Positions 25,329 through 33,557 of a stretch of DNA of 64,000 nucleotides are shown piece by piece. The position numbers and the translations under genes were made by a program. The notes below the pieces were generated by a model. It was not told the DNA's origin. It did not search any database and saw nothing but the letters and a program-made list of their open reading frames with translations. This DNA comes from JBCAWW01 sp039024315 (GTDB lineage Bacteria > Bacteroidota > Bacteroidia > J057): NCBI GenBank assembly GCA_039024315.1, contig JBCCQN010000004.1:72127-136126 (forward strand), written 5' to 3'. Numbering within the stretch: the first letter of the stretch is position 1; the number at the start of each line of letters is the position of its first letter.

Positions 25329-26303
25329 TTGGAACAACTTTTTCATATCGATTTATTTGCGAATCCGGAAGCCCTCTTTTTGTTGCTTCTGATTCCCGGC
25401 TTCCTCTTTTGGTATTATCGCTATTTCCAAAAGCAGCGCTTGGTGATTCGTCTCAGCTATGATCCCACCAAGCTCAAAAAGCCAGCTTTTAGCTTAAGCA
25501 TGCTGAGAGTTTTGCCACGAGGCCTACAATTGGTGGCTTTGGCGCTGATGATAGTAGCAGTGGCACGACCACAGAGTGCAGAGGACGTACAAAGCCGATT
25601 GGCCGAGGGGATTGATATCATGCTCTTGCTCGACACTAGCAGCAGCATGGAAAATAGTGACTTTTTTCCCAATCGCTTAGAAGTAGCCAAAGAGACGGCG
25701 GTAAGTTTTGTTTCTGACAGGTCCGACGATCAGATCGGGGTGGTCTTATTTGCAGAAAACGCTTCGGCCTATGCTCCCCTAACCTTGGACCACGACCTGC
25801 TCCAAACCATGATTGAAGATGTGAAGGGTGGGGTCATTCGCCGTCAGGGTACCGCTATTGGCTCGGCTATAGCAGTGGGGATCAATCGCTTGCGCGAAAG
25901 CGAAACCCCTAGTAAAATTATGATTTTGCTTACCGATGGCGCCAATAATCGAGGCCAAATAGATCCAGTTACGGCGGCAAAGCTCGCCAAGGAATTTGAT
26001 ATTCGGATCTATTGTATAGGTGTTGGTTCTAGCAAGGTCGCTGACAAGGGCACTGAATTAGACGAAGCTAGTTTGCGAGAGATCGCTTTTGAGACGGGAG
26101 GCGCTTATTTTAGGGCCCAGCAAGCTGAACGCTTATCCGAGGTATTTTCGGAGATTTCCGAATTAGAAAAACGCCCCATTCAAGCCACCACATTCCGTAA
26201 AACAGAGGATAAGTATCCTATCTTTTTACAGATTGCGATGGTCTTGCTGGGCATTTCATTTTTGTTGATGCTCACCTTTGTTTACAACCCCTTGGAGCAG
26301 TAA
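25329..26303 (+). CDS. BatA-like VWA-domain membrane protein
   Basis: A 324-residue inner-membrane protein. The N-terminus follows the BatA pattern (NPEALFLLLLIPGFLFWYYRY), with a second helix near LQLVALALMIVAVARPQ. The von Willebrand A domain has its metal site DTSSS (Asp102, Ser104, Ser106) and a later TDGANNRG. A last helix (IFLQIAMVLLGISFLLMLTFVY) closes the protein. The best start is TTG at 25329. BatA homologues normally sit in a MoxR-bat operon of chaperone-like function; here it stands alone, with a convergent gene 9 bases downstream. Confidence 0.82.
   Translation: MEQLFHIDLFANPEALFLLLLIPGFLFWYYRYFQKQRLVIRLSYDPTKLKKPAFSLSMLRVLPRGLQLVALALMIVAVARPQSAEDVQSRLAEGIDIMLLLDTSSSMENSDFFPNRLEVAKETAVSFVSDRSDDQIGVVLFAENASAYAPLTLDHDLLQTMIEDVKGGVIRRQGTAIGSAIAVGINRLRESETPSKIMILLTDGANNRGQIDPVTAAKLAKEFDIRIYCIGVGSSKVADKGTELDEASLREIAFETGGAYFRAQQAERLSEVFSEISELEKRPIQATTFRKTEDKYPIFLQIAMVLLGISFLLMLTFVYNPLEQ
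26118..26137 (+). repeat. Hairpin-AACGC repeat, copy 20
   Basis: Stem CAGC/GCTG, loop AA, tail AACGCTTATC. Sense strand inside the BatA-like gene (encodes QQAERLS). Confidence 0.5.
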
Positions 26304-26312
26304 GCAAAAGGC

Positions 26313-27335
26313 CTAAGCGTTGTCTAGGATTTCTTCAATCGCGATCAACTCATCACGGCTAAATTCTAGTTTATCAAGTGAACCTACATTGTCAATCAAT
26401 TGGGACATACGACTGACGCCCACCAATACGGTAGTGATACGCTCGTCTTTCAATAACCAAGCGATCGCCATTTGGGCCATGGTTTGACCTCTGCTTTCGG
26501 CGATTTCGTTAAGACGACGCACTTTATCAATTGTCTGATCACTGATACTGTCTGGCTTGAGGTAGCGTCCATCTTTGACGGCACGAGAATCCGCTGGCAT
26601 CCCCTTGAGGTACTTACTAGTCAAAATCCCTTGCTCTAAGGGAGAAAAGGCAATCGAACCAGTACCTTGTTTTTCTAGTTCGTCAAGCAAGCCTTTTTCT
26701 ACCCAGCGATCCATCATGCTGTAACGCGGCTGATGAATCAGAAGGGGCGTTCCCATCTCACGCAGCATATTGGCGGCCTTGGCAGTATCCTCGGCATTAT
26801 ATTGAGAAATTCCTACGTAGAGTGCTTTGCCTTGACGCACAATGTGATCTAACGCACCCATGGTTTCTTCTAGCGGTGTATCGGGATCTGGACGATGGTG
26901 GTAGAAGATATCTACATAATCCAAGCCCATACGCTTGAGGCTTTGGTCAAGACTGGCGATAAGATATTTGCGAGAACCAAAGTTACCATAAGGCCCGGGC
27001 CACATATCCCAACCCGCTTTGCTAGAAATGATCAATTCATCGCGATAAGGCTTAAAATCTTTGGCAAAGATGCGGCCAAAGTTTTCTTCGGCAGCGCCGA
27101 AGGGAGGGCCATAATTATTGGCGAGATCAAAATGGGTGATCCCCATATCGAAGGCTTTGCGCAAGATCATGCGCGAAGCATGAAAATCATCCTGATGACC
27201 AAAGTTGTGCCATAGTCCTAAAGAAATCATCGGCAACAAAAGGCCACTACGGCCACAGCGACGGTATTTCATCGAGTCATAGCGATCGCCAGAGGCTACG
27301 TAAATACCGGGATCTAACGTATCGTGAGTATTCAT
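26313..27335 (-). CDS. Aldo/keto reductase, YghZ-like
   Basis: A 340-residue NADPH-dependent oxidoreductase of the AKR superfamily. The TIM barrel begins MKYRRCGRSGLLLPMISLGLW. Catalytic residues are in ITHFDLANNYG (Asp and Tyr) and SSKAGWDMWPGPYG (Lys), with the His in YVDIFYHHRPD. The WPGPYG insertion is typical of the YghZ/L-glyceraldehyde 3-phosphate reductase subgroup. The C-terminal coenzyme site is TTVLVGVSRMSQL. Its true substrate is not shown by sequence. It is probably the first gene of its unit. Confidence 0.9.
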   Translation of the reverse strand: MNTHDTLDPGIYVASGDRYDSMKYRRCGRSGLLLPMISLGLWHNFGHQDDFHASRMILRKAFDMGITHFDLANNYGPPFGAAEENFGRIFAKDFKPYRDELIISSKAGWDMWPGPYGNFGSRKYLIASLDQSLKRMGLDYVDIFYHHRPDPDTPLEETMGALDHIVRQGKALYVGISQYNAEDTAKAANMLREMGTPLLIHQPRYSMMDRWVEKGLLDELEKQGTGSIAFSPLEQGILTSKYLKGMPADSRAVKDGRYLKPDSISDQTIDKVRRLNEIAESRGQTMAQMAIAWLLKDERITTVLVGVSRMSQLIDNVGSLDKLEFSRDELIAIEEILDNA

Positions 27336-27378
27336 TTTTTTGTTTTAAGGGTAATATTAGAGAAAGGCAGGTAATTCA

Positions 27379-28143
27379 TTATCGGGTAATAAAACCAATC
27401 GTCCCCAAGGATTTGACCTTAGCATTGATGCTTTGGCCCTTTTTGAGGTAAACAGCAGAAGTCGCTGCGCCAGCCATCAAATAAGAGCCTGCGACGATAG
27501 GCTGTCCGTATTGATGCCCTAGACGAGCAGCAGCCAAAACAGACTCCCAAGGATCCCCAAGGATCGCATCTGAATTTCCCTTCTGCACGATTTCCCCATC
27601 TACCATCAGTTCAATGCCTAGATTAGCAAGGGAAGTATGTTGGCTCATCCAAGGGCCAACCGCAAAAGCAGCCGAGGAGCAATTATCCGCAATCACGTCT
27701 TCTAGCGAAAATTGGAAGTTTTCGTAGCGGGAGTCGATGACTTCTAAGGCAGGAGCAATACCGTCAATATATTGGGTCAGCTCAGCACGCTTGAGGGGCC
27801 AAACTAAGTCTCTGGCCACTCTAAAACAGATCTCAGGCTCTACTCGAGGGTGTATAAATTTACCCATATCAAGAGTCCCACCACTATCTAAGTACATTTG
27901 ATCGGTAAGACGGCCCCAAATCATATCATGTACGCCCATTTGCTCCATTTTAGCCTTGCTGGTAAAACCGAGCTTCAGCCCGATTAAGCGTTCGCCGCGG
28001 GCGTAACGTTGCGCTAAGGAGAGTGCTTGTACTTCGTATGCTTCGTCAACGGTAATAGGGGACTCAAGACTAATTTGGGGGGTGGCTTGGGCCTGAAAAG
28101 CGGCTTGATCCAAGCGTTCGGCAAAGCCGGCGAGTAGAGACAT
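27379..28143 (-). CDS. 2-keto-4-pentenoate hydratase / oxalocrotonate decarboxylase family enzyme
   Basis: A 254-residue enzyme of the MhpD/DmpE/DmpH family that hydrates or decarboxylates 2-oxo-enoic acids in meta-cleavage pathways. Family features include GERLIGLKLGFTSKAKMEQMGV, HPRVEPEICFRVARDL (metal-binding Glu), ALEVIDSRYENFQF and VIADNCSSAAFAVG. No other meta-pathway gene is nearby, so hydratase and decarboxylase cannot be told apart. It lies upstream of the aldo/keto reductase on the same strand with a gap of about 40 bases. Confidence 0.86.
   Translation of the reverse strand: MSLLAGFAERLDQAAFQAQATPQISLESPITVDEAYEVQALSLAQRYARGERLIGLKLGFTSKAKMEQMGVHDMIWGRLTDQMYLDSGGTLDMGKFIHPRVEPEICFRVARDLVWPLKRAELTQYIDGIAPALEVIDSRYENFQFSLEDVIADNCSSAAFAVGPWMSQHTSLANLGIELMVDGEIVQKGNSDAILGDPWESVLAAARLGHQYGQPIVAGSYLMAGAATSAVYLKKGQSINAKVKSLGTIGFITR
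27982..28003 (-). repeat. Hairpin-AACGC repeat, copy 21
   Basis: Stem CGCC/GGCG, loop CGC, tail AACGCTTAATC. Sense strand in the hydratase gene at GERLIG. Confidence 0.55.
28110..28129 (-). repeat. Hairpin-AACGC repeat, copy 22
   Basis: Stem CGGC/GCCG, loop TTT, tail AACGCTTGG. Sense strand near the start of the hydratase gene. Confidence 0.55.
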
Positions 28144-28646
28144 AGAGAGTAAATTTCACCAAATATAAGCAGTAGCTTTTTGTTAAATAAGGTTAATTGA
28201 GCAAGCACGTAAAACGATATTTTATTCCAGCCTAGCTCCGTCTCCGCGTTCATCTTCCAGACAAAGCCTAAAGAAAGGCCCCAGCTAGCAGCTAAGGGCA
28301 GGGAATAGAGTGCGCAAAGAGCTTTACTCACAGGGTACTCAATACAATGAAGTTCTGGACTATTCTCATCTTTTGAGGAAGCAGCGGAGGAGCACGCAAA
28401 TATGCTCCACAATAGTACGCAAATGGCGATTTTGCGCAATAAAATTGCTCTCTGCAAGAAAAAGCAGACTGCCAATTAGCCGTATCTCGGATTGAGGCGC
28501 TCAGCAAAATCAGCGCTCAAATGGACGAATGTTTGGTCTAGTTAAAGATCGATAGCACCAACTATGGGAGAAGCCATCAATTATGCTCCCGATGGGGCCG
28601 AACAATTTGCAGTAATGGAGGCGCAGGTAAAAGCATATTTTGCTGA
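28144..28646. other. Gap with possible gene relics
   Basis: No intact gene stands out in these 500 bases. On the plus strand two short in-frame pieces look coding but are separated by stops and a frame change: ADCQLAVSRIEALSKISAQM at 28464-28523 and a 28-residue piece beginning MGEAINYAPDGAEQFAVMEA at 28564-28650. On the minus strand a TTG at 28439 opens a lipoprotein-like leader (ICVLLWSIFACSS), but the rest lacks domain character and runs into the hydratase gene. These may be remains of a decayed gene. Confidence 0.3.
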
Positions 28647-29144
28647 TTAAAGCTTTCTCCGTAAGATAATCATCATCACTTTGTCCCCGTGGAGCTGTTT
28701 GGAACCTACCCCAAACTCCATCATACTGACTTCCCAACCGATCGCTTGATACTCAGAGAGTAGCCGAAAGACATAGGTATTATCGAACTCACCGCGGACC
28801 TGATAATCAGCTCTAGGCGCCTTGGACTTGAACCTATCATTTTGACTAGCTTGGGTACTATCTGAAAGACTAATTTTACTTTCCGTCCGCCCAGCAGCAT
28901 CAGGTACCGTTTTTAGGACCTGCCTTTGCAATACTACTGGATCTACCACCTTGAGCGCAAAACGATTGCTTTTATAAAAGCCATCGGTAATGCTGATACG
29001 TTGTTCTCGCTCGCCATATTCGACGACAATAGAGGCGTATTCATAGCGTTGGAAGGAAGCTTGGGTAGATAGACTATCTTGCGAATAAGCGTTCTGCGCT
29101 AGCAGGCAAAAAAGGAAAGCGGAAAAAGCCAAAAATCTTTTCAT
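28647..29144 (-). CDS. Exported protein of unknown function
   Basis: A 165-residue protein with a signal peptide (MKRFLAFSAFLFCLLAQNAYSQ). The mature part contains two similar short beta stretches, YEYASIVVEYGEREQRISI and YVFRLLSEYQAIGWEV, joined by a polar Ser/Asp/Lys-rich linker (about residues 85-115). The latter resembles the hydrophobic-strand/Gly-Trp pattern of small DUF4177-like domains, a weak resemblance. The cleavage-site codons overlap a hairpin-AACGC repeat. No neighbour suggests a role. Confidence 0.65.
   Translation of the reverse strand: MKRFLAFSAFLFCLLAQNAYSQDSLSTQASFQRYEYASIVVEYGEREQRISITDGFYKSNRFALKVVDPVVLQRQVLKTVPDAAGRTESKISLSDSTQASQNDRFKSKAPRADYQVRGEFDNTYVFRLLSEYQAIGWEVSMMEFGVGSKQLHGDKVMMIILRRKL
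29083..29105 (-). repeat. Hairpin-AACGC repeat, copy 23
   Basis: Stem CTGC/GCAG, loop TAGC, tail AACGCTTATTC. Sense strand in the signal-peptide region of the exported protein. Confidence 0.6.
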
Positions 29145-29317
29145 GGGATTATGCTAAATATGGACTGTGCACGTTGAGATAGCAGAAATAACGACCGCAT
29201 CCTAGAGACAATGAATATGCGTGTAGCCTAGCTGAACAACTGATTAGGCGGAGTTTAACATAGATTTCATCCCCGATGTTTTCTCCTCCACGTGGAATTG
29301 TCTAATTTTGCCTCCTG

Positions 29318-31390
29318 ATGAAAAACCTCCTTACGCTTCTCTGTTTGGTTTGCGGCTATGGCTTAGTCAGCGCCCAACTGCCTGATATTTTTGACGAAAA
29401 AGTCACTACCGCAGGCAATGTTTCTGGCACGATCACCAATCTCGGCAATGTAGGCAATGCCTTTAGTGGTAGCTTCAATATTCTAGAATATCCCTCTTTA
29501 GAGTATCCGGTCAATACGAGTATCGAGCATATTTTTGACGGTGGCCTTTGGGTCGGAGGCATTGTCAATGGACAGGTGGCAGTTAGTACCGGTGCAGTAG
29601 ATGATGCAGCGGGCTATTCGACGGGCAAAGCCGGTTTTGAGTTTACTTCTAAGACACCGCTCGCGGAACGCTCATCTCTGTTTGACAGTCCATTTTTCAC
29701 TCCTGATGCCATCTCGCATCAAGACTATATTTCAACTTTCTCGGACTCTTCGCTTTCGTTTTTCAACGGAACGACCAATCTTCCCATTGCCAACCACCTA
29801 AGCCCTCTAGGGATAGAGGTAGATTATCAAGTATATAACTGGAATTTTAGCTTCGCCAATTTTTTCATCATTCTCAACTTTCGTATCAAGAATGTCAATA
29901 CTGTGCCCATAGACTCAATATTTGTGGGTTATTGGATGGACGGGGTGGTCCGCAACGTACAGATCACGCCTCCAGGCGGCACTGCTTTTTACAACAAAGG
30001 AGGCAATGGTTTTATTGACAGCCTCAATATGGGCTATGAGTTTGATGCGCTAGGTGATATTGGGTTTACGGATAGCTATCTAGGGCTCAAATACTTGGGC
30101 GCAGAGCAAAACGGCAACTGCCCAAGCTCACCCAACTTTGGCGTCCACTACAATACTTGGCAGTTTCGCAATTCAGCGGACCCGCTTTTTTTCTTTCCTG
30201 TCAATGATCTCCAGCGCTACGGCAAGATGGCCAATGGTCTCAATTTTTTGCCGAGTTGGGATGATATCCAAAACAATATCTCGAGCGCCAATAATCGCTC
30301 AACTTTGGTTACTGCCGGGCCTTTTACGAGCCTCAATCCAGGTGAATATATAGACGTAGCCTACGCGATGGTATTGGCCAAGCGTAATTTTGATGGCCTG
30401 CCAGCCTCTGCCAATACCCCCGCTCAGCGTTCCAATCTCATTCAAAACGCAGGTTGGGCTCAGACGGCTTACAATGGTGAAGATGCCAATGGCAACTGTA
30501 TCTTGGAGCCTGGCGAAGATCGCAATGGGGATGGACGGATTAGCCGATTTATCTTGCCTACCCCACCCGATCCTCCCAAAATGCGTGTAATACCAGGAGA
30601 AAACAGTATTGATGTTTACTGGTCAGATAATTCGGAGCGTTCGGTGGATCCCATCTCCAAACTACAAGACTTTGAAGGCTATCGCCTATACAAAACCGCC
30701 GTTGGTTTTGATGTCCAAGAGACTCAAGATATTCTCGCTTCTTTGGATTTGGTTGCGGAATGGGATATCCCCGGCAATACCATCTCTTATGACGCAGGTT
30801 TTGAAGGAGCGCGGCTTGAAGAGGCCGTTACTTTTCCAGGAGACACCAATGAGTATTTTTACAAATATACCTTCGAAGGTATCGCCAATGGTTGGCAGCA
30901 TGTCATCTCTATGACGGCCTATGATAGTGGCGACGAAACCAATAACCTAATTTCCTTGGAGTCAGCACCTTTGGCGAGTACCAAACGGGTCTTTGCCGGC
31001 AAACCAGCCAACGAAGGCTTTAATAACGGGGATCCCTTTGTCTATCCCAACCCTTACTATGCTAGTGCGGCTTGGGAGGGCAGTTCTTCTTTTGAAGAAG
31101 ACCGCAAGCTCCTTTTCGCCAACCTCCCCGCTCATTGCGAGATCAGGATTTATACTTTGTCGGGCGACTTGGTAGATGTCATCCAACACGACGAATCCTA
31201 TGACGGGAGCGATACTCGCTGGCATGACACCTACTCCAATACCGAAGAAACCGTCTTTTCGGGCGGCGAACATGCTTGGGACTTATTGTCTCAGGACAAT
31301 CAAATCATTGCCCGTGGGCTTTACCTATTTGTGGTGATCGATCAAGAGACCAATGACAAAAAGCGCGGCAAGTTCGTGATCATCAAATAA
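29318..31390 (+). CDS. Large secreted protein with T9SS sorting domain
   Basis: A 690-residue exported protein starting with signal peptide MKNLLTLLCLVCGYGLVSAQ. The body is beta-rich, with a long N-terminal region (about 20-390) found in many uncharacterised Bacteroidota surface proteins. An acidic calcium-type loop (DANGNCILEPGEDRNGDGRIS) follows, then an FN3-like segment (PPKMRVIPGENSIDVYWSD). The C-terminal 90 residues (FVYPNPYY, CEIRIYTLSGDLV, ARGLYLFVVIDQET, KRGKFVIIK) match a T9SS type A sorting domain. It is first of three adjacent genes with gaps of 25 and -1 bases, so probably one operon. Confidence 0.8.
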   Translation: MKNLLTLLCLVCGYGLVSAQLPDIFDEKVTTAGNVSGTITNLGNVGNAFSGSFNILEYPSLEYPVNTSIEHIFDGGLWVGGIVNGQVAVSTGAVDDAAGYSTGKAGFEFTSKTPLAERSSLFDSPFFTPDAISHQDYISTFSDSSLSFFNGTTNLPIANHLSPLGIEVDYQVYNWNFSFANFFIILNFRIKNVNTVPIDSIFVGYWMDGVVRNVQITPPGGTAFYNKGGNGFIDSLNMGYEFDALGDIGFTDSYLGLKYLGAEQNGNCPSSPNFGVHYNTWQFRNSADPLFFFPVNDLQRYGKMANGLNFLPSWDDIQNNISSANNRSTLVTAGPFTSLNPGEYIDVAYAMVLAKRNFDGLPASANTPAQRSNLIQNAGWAQTAYNGEDANGNCILEPGEDRNGDGRISRFILPTPPDPPKMRVIPGENSIDVYWSDNSERSVDPISKLQDFEGYRLYKTAVGFDVQETQDILASLDLVAEWDIPGNTISYDAGFEGARLEEAVTFPGDTNEYFYKYTFEGIANGWQHVISMTAYDSGDETNNLISLESAPLASTKRVFAGKPANEGFNNGDPFVYPNPYYASAAWEGSSSFEEDRKLLFANLPAHCEIRIYTLSGDLVDVIQHDESYDGSDTRWHDTYSNTEETVFSGGEHAWDLLSQDNQIIARGLYLFVVIDQETNDKKRGKFVIIK
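29657..29678 (+). repeat. Hairpin-AACGC repeat, copy 24
   Basis: Stem CCGC/GCGG, loop TC, tail AACGCTCATCTC. Sense strand in the T9SS gene, encoding LAERSS. Confidence 0.65.
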
Positions 31391-31415
31391 TTCGTACCAA
31401 AACCTCATTATACAT

Positions 31416-33557
31416 ATGAAAAAACTTTTCCTCCTTCTCTGTTTGGGTGGAATGCTGAGTAGCCTACAAGCGCAGGATACCCTCTCGATCCAACAGATTC
31501 AAAACGTATCTGCGAACGATCTCGCAGCCTGTATTGACACTTCATTTTACCTAGGCGATACGGTCTATACCTATGGCGTAGTAGTCCAAGACGGTGGCTT
31601 GGCCCAAGCTACGGGGGGCCGTAACCTTTGGCTTCAAAACGGTACCGGTCCTTTTTCTGGAATCGACTTGTACACGATTAATGTGCCAACTCCCGTTGCC
31701 GGAACGGATGTACTAGACCTCCTAGAAGGTGATTCGGTTGTCGTTAGAGGTATCATCGATCGCTTCGGTAATGAAACAGAAATCCTACCGCTTGAAATCA
31801 CCGTAGTCGATGCAGGCAAGCAAATCCAAACCCAGACAATCTCTGTCGGGGATCTAAATGACAACTTACAGGATAATCTTCCGGCCACCGGTGAGCAATG
31901 GGAAGGCTCCTATGTTACCCTTACTGATCTTACCGTAACGGCCGTTAGCTTCTTTTCTGGTGGCAACCGAGTGAGCTTTATTTGTGCAGATGCCCAAGGA
32001 AATTTGATCAACATCTCTGATCGCTTCCTCGTGCAGCGCCTCCCCGCCAATGGTGGTACCTTCGTTCCGCCTAACACAGGGGATCAGTTTGATACCATCC
32101 GTGGGGTGGTTGCGCATTCTGCGAACGGTTGCTTTGGCGCCAATGGTCGTGGTTATGAACTTTATCCTCACAAAGCAGAGGACTATGTTGCCGCTCAAGG
32201 CGCTTCTTCGCCCTTGATCTCCAACATCAGCCGTAACCCTGTCACGCCTACCGCAATGCAGGATGTTTCGGTTTCTGCTACCATCGAAGACAATGATGGT
32301 ACCGTGGCTACGGCTACCCTACATTATGCGGTTGGAGTGAGTAATACTAACTTCTTAACCGTGCCTATGACCGGCTCTGGCTCTACTTATACAGGTACCA
32401 TCCCCAACACTGCTTTTAGCGATGGTGATTTTGTCAAGTATTATATCACGGCAGAAGATAACGACAACTTAACTTCGACTTCCCCCGATATCAACAACAA
32501 CTTCAACCCACTATTTTTCGCCGTTCGCGACAATGGTACGACCATTTTTGATTTGCAGTTTACCCCCTATGAAAATGGCAACTCAGGCTATACAGGTCTG
32601 GAAGTAACCGTAGAGGGAATCGTTACTGCGACCGCAGATGCCAATGATTTAGGCTTTGTTTATATGCAGCAAGAAACCGGCAATGCTTGGACAGGCATCT
32701 CTCTCGTCCAAAATGCTCAGTTGGCTAGCTTATCACGCGGGGACAAAATTAGCGTTCGTGGTACCGTTGAAGAAAACTTTGGCTTTACTCGTCTTAGTGA
32801 TATTGTTACGGTAACAACGCTTAGCACTGGTAACCCATTGCCAGCCGCTACCGATGCTGATCCGGCTTTGTTTTCTGACTATGATTTCGCCACTACTGAG
32901 CCTTACGAAGGTATGCTAGTACGTCTAGTAGCACCTAATAATGCCGACATCTATGTAGTGGACGAAAATGCCGATGATCCTAGTAACTTCGCGGAGTACC
33001 GAGTAGGCAGTGATCAGTTTGATCCAATGTCTGGCTGTCGTGTACTTGCCGGTCGTGTTACGGGTAATGCCTTTGGCTCTTTGGCCTTCTCTTACGTCAA
33101 TGATACGAGCTGGGCGACCAATTCTGGGGTAATGACAGTGCCTGCTTGTCAGGTGATTGTAGGCGACACTATGGCCAGCCTCACGGGTATCATGTACTAC
33201 AGCTTTGGGCAGATGAAGCTTTTGCCTCGCAACAATGAAGATGCAGCCTCCTTTTCTGGCGCCAACTGTGTTGACGGTATCAATAGCATCGAAGATGAGT
33301 TGGTAGGTACTACGCTCAAGGTATTTCCTAATCCTACTGCAGCTGCGCTGAACGTTCAGTATGATTTCCCTAAAGTGGTGAAGGCAGAAGCCATCATGAC
33401 GGATCTGATGGGGCGCCGCGTTGGGCAACAAGACATCTTCGATCAAAACGGTACGATTCAATTTCAAACCGAGCAGCTTAGCGCAGGTACTTACCTCCTC
33501 AACCTTCAGGTAGAAGGGGTAGTGATCGCCCGCCAAAAAGTTATGCTCATCAAATAA
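31416..33557 (+). CDS. Secreted OB-fold-like protein with T9SS sorting domain
   Basis: A 713-residue exported protein: signal peptide MKKLFLLLCLGGMLSSLQAQ, then two modules that resemble the OB-fold/DUF5689-type domains of Bacteroidota surface proteins (about 25-240: YTYGVVVQDGGLAQATGGRNLWLQ; and about 390-520: VTVEGIVTATADANDLGFVYMQ). Between them is an immunoglobulin-like segment. The C-terminal 80 residues (VFPNPTAAALNVQYDF, AEAIMTDLMGRRV, LSAGTYLLNLQV) form a T9SS type A domain. It is the second gene of a three-gene unit; its stop codon overlaps the next ATG by one base. Confidence 0.8.
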   Translation: MKKLFLLLCLGGMLSSLQAQDTLSIQQIQNVSANDLAACIDTSFYLGDTVYTYGVVVQDGGLAQATGGRNLWLQNGTGPFSGIDLYTINVPTPVAGTDVLDLLEGDSVVVRGIIDRFGNETEILPLEITVVDAGKQIQTQTISVGDLNDNLQDNLPATGEQWEGSYVTLTDLTVTAVSFFSGGNRVSFICADAQGNLINISDRFLVQRLPANGGTFVPPNTGDQFDTIRGVVAHSANGCFGANGRGYELYPHKAEDYVAAQGASSPLISNISRNPVTPTAMQDVSVSATIEDNDGTVATATLHYAVGVSNTNFLTVPMTGSGSTYTGTIPNTAFSDGDFVKYYITAEDNDNLTSTSPDINNNFNPLFFAVRDNGTTIFDLQFTPYENGNSGYTGLEVTVEGIVTATADANDLGFVYMQQETGNAWTGISLVQNAQLASLSRGDKISVRGTVEENFGFTRLSDIVTVTTLSTGNPLPAATDADPALFSDYDFATTEPYEGMLVRLVAPNNADIYVVDENADDPSNFAEYRVGSDQFDPMSGCRVLAGRVTGNAFGSLAFSYVNDTSWATNSGVMTVPACQVIVGDTMASLTGIMYYSFGQMKLLPRNNEDAASFSGANCVDGINSIEDELVGTTLKVFPNPTAAALNVQYDFPKVVKAEAIMTDLMGRRVGQQDIFDQNGTIQFQTEQLSAGTYLLNLQVEGVVIARQKVMLIK
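32113..32130 (+). repeat. Hairpin-AACGC repeat, variant copy 25
   Basis: Stem CGCA/TGCG, loop TTC, tail AACGGTT. Hairpin fits but the tail differs. Confidence 0.3.
33340..33359 (+). repeat. Hairpin-AACGC repeat, variant copy 26
   Basis: Stem CAGC/GCTG, loop TGC, tail AACGTTCAG. Sense strand at the start of the T9SS domain. Confidence 0.4.

Noticed and set aside
28014..28475. Minus-strand 153-residue frame with lipoprotein-like leader
   Set aside because: It overlaps the hydratase gene by 130 bases and has no domain character beyond the leader.
30420..30642. GAACGCT sequences in the first T9SS gene (minus strand)
   Set aside because: Two occurrences here have no adjoining hairpin, so they were not counted as repeat copies.
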